Below, piece after piece: positions 57,417-64,000 of a DNA stretch of 64,000 bases. Source of the DNA: Pseudolysinimonas_A sp947085045 (GTDB lineage Bacteria > Actinomycetota > Actinomycetes > Actinomycetales > Microbacteriaceae); the NCBI GenBank assembly GCA_947085045.1, contig CAMTUU010000002.1, forward strand, positions 475,573-539,572, written 5' to 3'. Every line of letters starts with the position of its first letter. The stretch's first letter is position 1. Made by a program: the position numbers and the translations under genes. The notes beneath the pieces are model-generated. The model was not told where the DNA came from, made no database searches, and saw only the letters and a list, made by a program, of their open reading frames with translations.

Positions 57417-58522
57417 ATCTCGGGCAGGAGCTCGCGCGCCCGGTCGTACGGCATCCCGGTGCCGACCAGCAGGTCGACCACGAGCGGCCGCAGCAGCAGC
57501 AGCGCGGCGGCGTCGCCGAGCGCGGCCCCGGGCATGAGTGTCGCCGGGTCGAGTCGGCGCGCCAGGTCGACGAGCACCGAACGGGCCTGTCCGGCCGCCT
57601 GCGGGTCCTCCAGCTCCTCGCCGAGCATGCGCACCCCGGTGGCGACGCCGCTCAGCGCGTCGGCGAGTCCGGGCCGCGCGACTCCGTCTCGCACGAGGTA
57701 CTGACAGCGCCGGGCGATGGTGCGCAGGTGGCGGAGGGCGAGATCGACCGAGTCGACCGCGCGCGAGCTGCGCCGCAGCTCCGGTAGTCGGCCGCGCAGG
57801 AACGGCGAGATGCGGGAGACCCCGGTCGCGGTGTCGAGCGACTGCTTCCAGGCGTCGAAGAGCGGGGTGGCGCGCCGGAGCCGGGACAGCGCGAGCTCGC
57901 CCGCCCCCTCGTCGCCGTCGCGCAGCGAGCGGGCGATGGACTCGGTCGACTCGAGGAGCACGCCGAACACGACGCGCCGGTCGCGGGCCGCGGCTCGTCC
58001 CGGATCGCGCGGGAGCAGGGCGGTCACGAGCAGGGCGACGACGCCCGCGATGACCGCGTCGAGCGTGCGCGCGAATCCGCCGTCGGGGGCGGGGATCAGC
58101 AGCACGAGCGCGGACGGCACGGCGGCCGCAACCGCGAACTGCGGGTTCGGCGAGAAGAACCGGCCCACGACGAACACGACGAGCAGCACGATCGCGAGCT
58201 GCCACACGCCGCTGCCGACCAGGAGCGCGATGGCTTCGCTCACCGCGACGCCGATGACGATGCCCAGCAGGCTCTCGGCGACGCGGCGGGGCCGGGCGTC
58301 CCGGGTGAGCCCCAACGAGGTGATCGTCACCGTGATGGCGAGCACGGGCACCGGATGCAGCAGCAGGTAGTGGGTGATCGAGTACGCGATGACGACCGCG
58401 ACGATGATCTGCAGGATGGCGGGCAGCGACTCGACGACGCGGCGACCCCCGTCGCGCACCCGGGCCCGAAGGGCGATCCGACGTTCGAGCCTGCGGAGCC
58501 CGTTCTCGTCGGCCGCGGTCAT
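57413..58522 (-). CDS. FUSC-family membrane protein
   Basis: 369 aa. About six N-terminal TM helices (about residues 30-190) resemble the FUSC/aromatic-acid-exporter type (AaeB-like), followed by a cytosolic helical domain (about 200-340) containing ALSRLRRATPLFDAWKQSLD. It is the last gene of a five-gene minus-strand operon, overlapping ygfZ by 4 nt (ATGA). Substrate unknown; small acids or phosphorylated sugars are typical for the family. Confidence 0.85.
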   Translation of the reverse strand: MTAADENGLRRLERRIALRARVRDGGRRVVESLPAILQIIVAVVIAYSITHYLLLHPVPVLAITVTITSLGLTRDARPRRVAESLLGIVIGVAVSEAIALLVGSGVWQLAIVLLVVFVVGRFFSPNPQFAVAAAVPSALVLLIPAPDGGFARTLDAVIAGVVALLVTALLPRDPGRAAARDRRVVFGVLLESTESIARSLRDGDEGAGELALSRLRRATPLFDAWKQSLDTATGVSRISPFLRGRLPELRRSSRAVDSVDLALRHLRTIARRCQYLVRDGVARPGLADALSGVATGVRMLGEELEDPQAAGQARSVLVDLARRLDPATLMPGAALGDAAALLLLRPLVVDLLVGTGMPYDRARELLPEI

Positions 58523-59574
58523 CCGTTCCGCCGCACCGCTCCGAGCCGCGGCAGCCGCGGCACGTCGGCTTCGGCGCCGGCGTCGGTCGGCACGATGACC
58601 TCTTGCGCGGCACTGACGACACCTTCGGCGGAGGTTACCGTCAAGGTGGCGGAAGGGTCGGTGGAGCGTCGCACGACCGCGAACGCGATCGGTCCGAGTT
58701 CGTGGTGCGTCGCGGCGGCGGTGATGCGGCCGACCGGCTTCTCGCCGTCGAGCACCTCGTCACCGGCTTCGATCAGCACGTTGTCCGACCCGTCGAGGTG
58801 CAAGAGCACGAGGCGCCGCGGCGGATGCCCGAGGTTGTGCACCTTCGCGACCGTCTCCTGCCCGCGGTAGCAGCCCTTCGCGAGGTGCACCGCCGAGCGG
58901 ATCCAGTCGAACTCGTGCGGGATCGACGTGGCGTCGAGCTCCGTGGCTGCTCGCGGCCGCCACGCCGCGATGCGCAGCGCCTCGAGGGCCAGGATGCCGG
59001 CCGCCGGCCGCGGGGCGAGTGCGGCGAGTTCGTCACGGGGCACGAGGGTCTCGGAGTACGTCCACTCGGCCCCGGGATGCTCGGCAGCGGTCGCGTACTG
59101 GTGGCCGCCGGCGACGACCTGCGCCCACGGGTCGACCCAGGTGACGGTGCCCGGCACGGGGTCTCCGAGGGTGCCGATCGTCGCGAACTCCGGCGTCCGG
59201 TCGGCGACCTCGACGCGGAGCATGAACCGCATCCGGTCGAGGAAGGCGGCGAGGCCCGCCCCGGTGCCTTCATCCATCAGCAGCCAGGCGGTCTCGCCGT
59301 CGTCGACGATCCGCGCGACGTACTCGATGCGCCCACTCGGATCGAGCAGCAGCGCCTCGGCCGACTGGCCGGGCTCCAGACGGGCGAGCGACTGGGAGAG
59401 CAGCGAGTCGAGCCAGGTCAACCGGTCGGGGCCGGTGACGGTGACGACATCCCGATCCGACAGATCGACGACCGCGCCCGCGAGCAGGGCGCGCTGCTCG
59501 CCGAGCGGGCTGCCGTAGTGCTGCGGGGGGTCGCCGACGGCGCCGGGGCGCGAGGTGAACGGGTCAGTCGACAC
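58519..59574 (-). CDS. ygfZ: YgfZ/GcvT folate-binding Fe-S repair protein
   Basis: 351 aa. Contains the signature KGCYRGQETVAKV (K-G-C-x-x-G-Q-E) near residue 235 with the conserved Cys, and the folate-binding LTWLDSLLSQSLARL region. Such proteins maintain MiaB-type Fe-S enzymes. GTG 59574 overlaps the end of the FABP gene by 11 nt, and the stop overlaps the FUSC start. The gene is part of the operon 60567-57413. Confidence 0.93.
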   Translation of the reverse strand: MSTDPFTSRPGAVGDPPQHYGSPLGEQRALLAGAVVDLSDRDVVTVTGPDRLTWLDSLLSQSLARLEPGQSAEALLLDPSGRIEYVARIVDDGETAWLLMDEGTGAGLAAFLDRMRFMLRVEVADRTPEFATIGTLGDPVPGTVTWVDPWAQVVAGGHQYATAAEHPGAEWTYSETLVPRDELAALAPRPAAGILALEALRIAAWRPRAATELDATSIPHEFDWIRSAVHLAKGCYRGQETVAKVHNLGHPPRRLVLLHLDGSDNVLIEAGDEVLDGEKPVGRITAAATHHELGPIAFAVVRRSTDPSATLTVTSAEGVVSAAQEVIVPTDAGAEADVPRLPRLGAVRRNG

Positions 59575-60172
59575 GCGCGAGCCGCCCCGACGCGTGGGTG
59601 CGCAGATCCTGGCCGAGGGCGGCGATGTCCCACGCCCAGAGCAGGTGGTCGTCGACGAGACCGTAGAGCCGGGTCGCGGCCGCGTACTCCTTCGCCCCCG
59701 CGGAACGCACGACGGCGTCGGTGCCGAGGTCGATCCGCGGGCCGTCGACGGTGCCGAGGTACAGCTCGCTCACCCCGCCCGGCTGCAGGATGTTGACCTC
59801 GATGTCGAACGACCCCTGGGCATTGCGCAGGGTCTCGACCGATTCGGCCGTCGTGAACAGCGCGTCGCCGACGCCGGGCAGCATGCCGGGACCGGGGTCG
59901 GCGGGGCCGAGCTGCCGCGACAGGCGCCAGTAGCCGATCTCGGAGAACAGGATGCGGTGGTTCTCGTCATCGCCGCCGAGCAGCCAGGTCGAGTTCGCGT
60001 ACTGCAGGTGCGGGCCGCCGTCGTGGGTGAACGCGACGCGCTGGCCGAATTCGTGCTCTCGCACATCCTCATCCACCTGGTAGGCGATCACGCCGGTGCC
60101 CTCCCATACCCCGAGCAACCAGGACAGCGGGACGATCTCGGCCGGCAGGGCGGCGTCGAGTTCGAAGACCAT
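59564..60172 (-). CDS. FABP/nitrobindin-like beta-barrel haem-binding protein
   Basis: 202 aa. The nitrobindin signature LSWLLGVWEGTGV (G-x-W-x-G-x-G) lies near residue 17-29, followed by beta strands typical of the ten-stranded barrel (HDGGPHLQYANSTWL). The C-terminal His and the LRTHASGRLARV end are the usual proximal-haem region. The family protects against nitric oxide by binding ferric haem. It is encoded 6 nt after the 36-aa ORF and overlaps ygfZ. Confidence 0.85.
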   Translation of the reverse strand: MVFELDAALPAEIVPLSWLLGVWEGTGVIAYQVDEDVREHEFGQRVAFTHDGGPHLQYANSTWLLGGDDENHRILFSEIGYWRLSRQLGPADPGPGMLPGVGDALFTTAESVETLRNAQGSFDIEVNILQPGGVSELYLGTVDGPRIDLGTDAVVRSAGAKEYAAATRLYGLVDDHLLWAWDIAALGQDLRTHASGRLARVD

Positions 60173-60178
60173 GGCCGC

Positions 60179-60289
60179 TTAGCGCTGGCCGCGGAAGAGG
60201 TTGTAGAGCACCACGAGCGAGACGAAACCGATGGCGAGCACGGCGAGCCCGAGGAGCCCGATGAAGAAGAGTTCCAGGGCGAGCATCAT
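60179..60289 (-). CDS. 36-aa single-pass membrane protein
   Basis: 36 codons: MMLALELFFIGLLGLAV then a hydrophobic helix up to LYNLFRGQR, i.e. one TM helix with a short positive C-terminus. ATG 60289 overlaps the stop of the 93-aa gene (ATGA) and also follows TAGGCT (60301-60296) by 6 nt. The FABP gene begins 6 nt after its stop, so it lies inside an operon. It is too short for automatic calling, but start context, spacing and composition support expression. Function unknown. Confidence 0.65.
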   Translation of the reverse strand: MMLALELFFIGLLGLAVLAIGFVSLVVLYNLFRGQR

Positions 60290-60567
60290 GAGAACAGCCT
60301 ACCGAGCGAACCGGGGTGGAGCGGGATCAGCACGACCGTCGCGACGCCCAGAATGATGAGCACCCCGCCGACGCTCGCGATGATGCGGTTGACCAGCTCC
60401 TCCTTGCGCTGCAAGGAGAGCTGGATGACGAAGGTCAGCAGCAGCGCCCCCGCAGCGACGACGGGGATCCAGGTCAGGAACTGCTCGCCCGAGAAGACCC
60501 CGACGATGATCGCGCCCGCAAGCGCGGCCAGCCAGACGGGGGGGACGCTGCGCGATCGGCCGGACAC
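60286..60567 (-). CDS. Small three-TM membrane protein
   Basis: 93 aa with three TM helices (about 10-26, 31-50, 63-83) and little soluble sequence. GTG 60567 follows TACGAT (60579-60574) by 6 nt. It is the first gene of the operon that continues with the 36-aa protein, FABP, ygfZ and FUSC. No family is recognised. Confidence 0.75.
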   Translation of the reverse strand: MSGRSRSVPPVWLAALAGAIIVGVFSGEQFLTWIPVVAAGALLLTFVIQLSLQRKEELVNRIIASVGGVLIILGVATVVLIPLHPGSLGRLFS

Positions 60568-60622
60568 GGATCAATCGTAGGTGTCCGTACACTGTCGGGT
60601 AGGCGTTTTGGAGGACAACCGC

Positions 60623-61306
60623 GTGGCCCAGTTGCTCATCCTGACCTCAGCGGTCGATGGCGACGTCCTGCCTGCCCTCGGGCTGCTCTCCCACCGCACC
60701 CGGTCGATCCCCGCGGCGCCCGCGTCGCTCATCAACGCGCCGACCGCGGATCTCATCTTCGTCGACGCCCGCCAAGACCTCGCGAGCGCCAAATCGCTGT
60801 GCAAGATCCTCAACACGACCGGCGTCACCGTCCCTCTCGTGCTCGTGCTGACCGAGGGTGGGCTCACCGCCGTGTCGGCCGACTGGGGCGTCGACGACGT
60901 CATCCTGGAATCCGCGGGCCCGGCCGAGGTGGATGCCCGCATCCGCCTGGTGATCGGACGCCTCGCCCAGGAGAAGACGGGCTCGAAGATCCAGGCGTCG
61001 GGCGTCGTCATCGACGAGGCGTCGTATTCGGCGAAGGTGCACGGCCGCCCGCTCGACCTCACCTTCAAGGAGTTCGAGCTGCTCCGCTTCTTCGCGACCC
61101 ACCCGTCGCGCGTCTTCACCCGCGAGCAGCTGCTCAGCGAGGTGTGGGGCTACGACTACTTCGGCGGCACCCGCACGGTCGACGTGCACGTGCGGCGCCT
61201 GCGCGCGAAGCTCGGCGACCTCGAGTCGCTCATCGGCACCGTGCGCAACGTCGGCTACCGCTTCAACGTCTACGAGGACGAGGACCGGCTGGCCCCGGTC
61301 TCCTGA
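60623..61306 (+). CDS. GlnR-like OmpR-family response regulator
   Basis: 227 aa. The N-terminal receiver (QLLILTSAVDGDVLPALGLL) lacks a classical phospho-Asp cluster (ADLIFVDARQDLASAK instead), as in orphan GlnR regulators. The C-terminal winged helix is intact: PLDLTFKEFELLRFFATHPSRVFTREQLLSEVWGYDYFGG and TVRNVGYRF. GlnR controls nitrogen metabolism in actinobacteria without a cognate kinase. GTG 60623 has GGAGG 10 nt upstream. It is divergent from the small-membrane-protein operon. Confidence 0.88.
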   Translation: MAQLLILTSAVDGDVLPALGLLSHRTRSIPAAPASLINAPTADLIFVDARQDLASAKSLCKILNTTGVTVPLVLVLTEGGLTAVSADWGVDDVILESAGPAEVDARIRLVIGRLAQEKTGSKIQASGVVIDEASYSAKVHGRPLDLTFKEFELLRFFATHPSRVFTREQLLSEVWGYDYFGGTRTVDVHVRRLRAKLGDLESLIGTVRNVGYRFNVYEDEDRLAPVS

Positions 61307-61357
61307 GATCGGGGCCCCGCCCTGGCCCGCGATGGGGGAACGCGGAAGAGTCGGAGA

Positions 61358-61800
61358 GTGGCCGACGAGCTGAAGCCGCGCACCGTGGGATATTCGCACT
61401 CCGATGCCGTGAAGCGCGCCGTCGTCAGCACCGCCCTCGAGGGCGGTCGCGTCGACAGGTGACCGGCAAGCACCTCGTGGCCCGCACCACGCGTACGGCT
61501 CGACGCTGTGCGTGACCGAGGATCCCGATATCGATCCGAAGATCTGGGTCTTCCGCAACCGCCTCGGCATCAGCGAACGGACCGCGCTCCGCGCCGCTGA
61601 AGACCTGGTCGTCAGCGCACGGCCGGCCGAGATCGATGCGATCGACCTCCCGGATGCCTCGATGACGAGCTCGACGCGTTCGAGCAACTCCGTGCCACCT
61701 CCCCGCCTCCGCGATCGATCGCCGAGGTCGAGAACGATCACGCCTGCGGCGAAGGGTCACCCGGAAGGTTCGCTCCGCTCGAGATCCTGCTCGGTCGCAG
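61358..61800 (+). pseudogene. Decayed Fic-type toxin-antitoxin remnant
   Basis: A short plus-strand frame (61358-61462) reads VADELKPRTVGYSHSD followed by AVKRAVVSTALEGG, then stops. In another frame 61491 onwards gives AYGSTLCVTEDPD, IDPKIWVFRNRLGI and ERTALRAAEDL, the pattern of the N-terminus of Fic/Doc-type toxins (FRNRLGI-x-x-R-x-A-L-x-x-A-E). A further frame near 61670-61740 reads LDDELDAFEQLRATSPPP. No HPFxxGN catalytic motif is found and the fragments are out of frame. The gap 61307-61862 holds no intact gene. The Fic assignment is by pattern only. Confidence 0.45.
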
Positions 61801-61822
61801 CGTCCGCTCTGGGATCTGACAC

Positions 61823-61856
61823 GTTAAGGAGTCGTTCACCACGACCCTGGCATGAT
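61823..61856 (+). promoter_or_regulatory. ppk promoter with PHO-type direct repeat
   Basis: GTTAAGG (61823-61829) and GTTCACC (61834-61840) are phased by 11 bp, matching the GTTCACC-N4-GTTCACC PHO box. CATGAT (61851-61856) is a -10-like hexamer ending 6 nt before ATG 61863. Confidence 0.6.
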
Positions 61857-61862
61857 CGGTTC

Positions 61863-64000
61863 ATGGTGGACGACAGCCCGCTCGGCGACGCGACGATCGC
61901 CGCCGATCTCCTCGACGACTACGACGGCGACCCGGTCTTCGTCGACGACAGCGAGCTGCGCCGGGACCGCTTCCTCGACCGCGAGCTGTCCTGGCTGGCG
62001 TTCAACCAGCGCGTGCTCGAACTCGCCGAGGATCCGGCCCTCCCACTGCTGGAGCGCGCCAACTTCCTGGCGATCTTCGCCAGCAACCTCGACGAGTTCT
62101 TCATGGTGCGCGTGGCCGGGCTCAAGCGTCGGATCGCGACCGGGATCGCCGTGCCGACGAACGTGGGCCGCGCCCCGCTCGACGTGCTCTCGGACATCAG
62201 CACGCGCGCGCACGTGCTCCAGGAACGCCATGCCCGCGCCTTCCGCGAGCTCAAGCCCTCGCTCGACGACGCCGGCATCCGCGTAGAGAACTGGAGCGAC
62301 CTCGACGAACGCGACCGGATCGCCCTCGACGAGATCTTCTCGGGCCAGATCTTCCCCGTGCTGATGCCGCTCGCGGTCGATCCCGCGCACCCGTTCCCCT
62401 ACATCTCGGGCCTCTCGCTCAACCTGTCGATCCGAGTGCGCAACCCCAAGAACGGGAAGGAGGAGTTCGCCCGCCTCAAGATGCCCACGAACCTCCCGCG
62501 ATTCGTGCGGCTGCCCGACGACGGAGGCGGGACCCTGCGCTACATCCCGCTCGAGGACCTCGTCTCCAATCACCTCGAGGAGCTGTTCCCCGGCATGGAG
62601 GTGCTCGAGCACCACGAGTTCCGGGTCACCCGCAACGAAGACGTCGAAGTCGACGAAGACGAGTCGGAGAACCTGCTGCAGGCGCTCGAGAAGGAGCTCC
62701 AGCGGCGACGGTTCGGCCCGCCGATCCGACTCGAGATCACCGACGACATGGATGACCTCACCCTCGAGCTGCTCATGTCGGAGCTGCAGATCACCGAGCA
62801 GGAGGTCTACCGTCTGCCGGCCCCGCTCGACCTGGCGGGGCTGTTCGAGGTGACCAGGATCGACCGGCCCGCGCTGAAGTACCCGCGACACGTGCCGACG
62901 ACCTCGGTCGCTCTGCTGCCGACGGAGCCGACGGAGAAGCCCGACGTCTTCGCCTCGATCGCGCGCGGAGACATCCTGCTGCACCACCCGTACGAGTCGT
63001 TCTCGACCAGCGTCCAGGCCTTCCTCGAGCAGGCGGCCGCCGATCCGAACGTGCTCGCCATCAAGCAGACCCTCTACCGCACGTCGGGCGACAGTCCGAT
63101 CGTCGAGGCGCTGATCGCCGCGGCGGAGTCGGGCAAGGCGGTGCTCGCGCTCGTCGAGATCAAGGCGCGTTTCGACGAGGAGGCGAACATCGCCTGGGCG
63201 CGCAAGCTCGAGAAGGCCGGAGTGCACGTCGTCTACGGCCTCGTCGGGCTGAAGACGCACAGCAAGCTCGCGCTCGTCATCCGCCAGGAGGGCGGGAAGC
63301 TCGTGCACTACAGCCACATCGGCACCGGCAACTACAACCCGAAGACGAGCCGGATCTACGAAGACCTCGGGCTGCTCACCTCCGACGACCAGGTCGGCAA
63401 AGACCTGACCCGGCTCTTCAACGAGCTGTCGGGATACGCGATCGAGAAGAAGTTCAAGCGCCTCTTCGTCGCGCCGCGCTACCTCCGCAAGGGCCTCCTG
63501 AAAGAGATCCAGCGCGAGATCGACAATGCCCGCGACGGCAAAGCCGCGGGCATCCGGATCAAGGTCAACTCGATGGTCGACGAGCAGATCATCGACGGGC
63601 TCTACCGGGCGAGCCAGGCCGGGGTGCCGGTCGACGTCTGGGTGCGCGGCATCTGCTCGCTGCGCCCCGGCGTCGACGGGCTCAGCGAGAACATCCGCGT
63701 GCGCAGCATCCTGGGTCGCTATCTCGAGCACTCGCGCATCTTCGCCTTCGACAACGACGGCGACCCGCAGGTCTTCATCGGCAGCGCCGACATGATGCAC
63801 CGCAACCTCGATCGACGCGTCGAGGCCCTCATCCGCCTCGCGCGCACCGAACACCTCGTCGAGCTGGAGGAACTGTTCGACCAGGCGATGGCCGACAGCA
63901 CTTCGTCGTGGTGGCTCGGCTCCTACGGCGAGTGGGCCCGCCACGATCGGGATGAGAGCGGTGAGCCGCTCGCCGACCTCCAGAATGAACTCATGAGGCA
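61863..64000 (+). CDS. ppk: Polyphosphate kinase 1, 3' end beyond the window
   Basis: 712 codons in the window and no stop. PPK1 with N-terminal FLDRELSWLAFNQRVLELAED (about 40-60), catalytic phospho-His in LVGLKTHSKLALV (about residue 465), second active-site His in GSADMMHRNLDRRVE (about residue 646) and the GTGNYNPKTSRIYED loop. It links polyphosphate and ATP in the cytoplasm. ATG 61863 is preceded by the PHO repeats and CATGAT. In actinobacteria ppk belongs to the phosphate-starvation regulon, consistent with the repeats. Confidence 0.96.
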   Translation, partial: MVDDSPLGDATIAADLLDDYDGDPVFVDDSELRRDRFLDRELSWLAFNQRVLELAEDPALPLLERANFLAIFASNLDEFFMVRVAGLKRRIATGIAVPTNVGRAPLDVLSDISTRAHVLQERHARAFRELKPSLDDAGIRVENWSDLDERDRIALDEIFSGQIFPVLMPLAVDPAHPFPYISGLSLNLSIRVRNPKNGKEEFARLKMPTNLPRFVRLPDDGGGTLRYIPLEDLVSNHLEELFPGMEVLEHHEFRVTRNEDVEVDEDESENLLQALEKELQRRRFGPPIRLEITDDMDDLTLELLMSELQITEQEVYRLPAPLDLAGLFEVTRIDRPALKYPRHVPTTSVALLPTEPTEKPDVFASIARGDILLHHPYESFSTSVQAFLEQAAADPNVLAIKQTLYRTSGDSPIVEALIAAAESGKAVLALVEIKARFDEEANIAWARKLEKAGVHVVYGLVGLKTHSKLALVIRQEGGKLVHYSHIGTGNYNPKTSRIYEDLGLLTSDDQVGKDLTRLFNELSGYAIEKKFKRLFVAPRYLRKGLLKEIQREIDNARDGKAAGIRIKVNSMVDEQIIDGLYRASQAGVPVDVWVRGICSLRPGVDGLSENIRVRSILGRYLEHSRIFAFDNDGDPQVFIGSADMMHRNLDRRVEALIRLARTEHLVELEELFDQAMADSTSSWWLGSYGEWARHDRDESGEPLADLQNELMR

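Overview
The window is high-GC chromosomal DNA of an actinobacterium, most likely Microbacteriaceae (Micrococcales). Evidence for this is the conserved actinobacterial gene set: CarD next to a fused IspDF, then cysS and rlmB; SenX3-RegX3 with phoU; a GlnR-like regulator beside ppk; DUF2530, DUF3027, DUF3048, DUF3263 and DUF4032 proteins; an XPB-type helicase; and a solitary groEL under CIRCE control. Most genes are ordinary chromosomal genes on both strands. Many begin with GTG and many appear leaderless: a TANNNT-type -10 hexamer ends 6-8 nt before the start codon in about 24 cases.

Layout. 1-2577: GNAT fragment, galU, 5-formyl-THF cyclo-ligase, FmdB, mscL and a small ORF. 2564-6283: a giant SF1-helicase/REase-like protein that has lost its Walker residues. 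6436-10155: a coiled-coil membrane protein, MarR, a hydroxyacid dehydrogenase and an ATP-grasp pair. 10236-13313: a copper and haem cluster with a DyP peroxidase, PCu(A)C and CopC. 13439-17310: a heavy-metal module, cmtR-cadA-dsbA-lspA, followed by decayed DNA (including a CHAP-gene remnant) up to tRNA-Arg(CCT). 18198-22867: OafA-like acyltransferase, CHAP hydrolase, HNH nuclease, a 33-aa ORF with a UUCG terminator, and a DtxR-family regulator. 22943-29020: serC, small conserved genes and two XPB-related proteins separated by a 60-nt hairpin repeat. 29116-33867: ABC exporter, two-component system and a WXG100 protein. 33883-38063: groEL, DUF3048, a frameshifted cold-shock gene, a LytR_C protein and DUF3263.

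38114-41817: DUF2332 and an HtaA-domain haem-binding surface protein whose promoter is flanked by two DtxR-type iron boxes. 41918-44183: msrB, nitroreductase, DMT transporter, a degenerate HNH ORF and tRNA-Thr(TGT). 44205-50765: DsbA-like protein, msiK, DUF4032, rlmB, cysS and a GNAT protein. 50856-55841: ispDF, carD, lipoprotein, regX3-senX3 and phoU. 55873-60567: gpmA, a methyltransferase and a five-gene operon (two small membrane proteins, FABP/nitrobindin-like, YgfZ, FUSC). 60623-64000: GlnR-like regulator, a decayed Fic-type toxin-antitoxin remnant, and ppk running off the edge.

Regulatory links inside the window can be read from the sequence. The DtxR-family gene pairs with the iron boxes at htaA. 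SenX3-RegX3 pairs with 11-bp-phased PHO-type repeats at phoU and ppk. CmtR has an inverted repeat around its own promoter. Two tandem CIRCE elements precede groEL. No CRISPR array, intact prophage, IS element or rRNA was found. The most interesting items are the catalytically degenerate helicase, the 33-aa ORF/terminator leader before the HNH gene, the five-codon leaderless mini-ORF coupled to an ABC ATPase, and the decayed elements beside the two tRNAs and before ppk.
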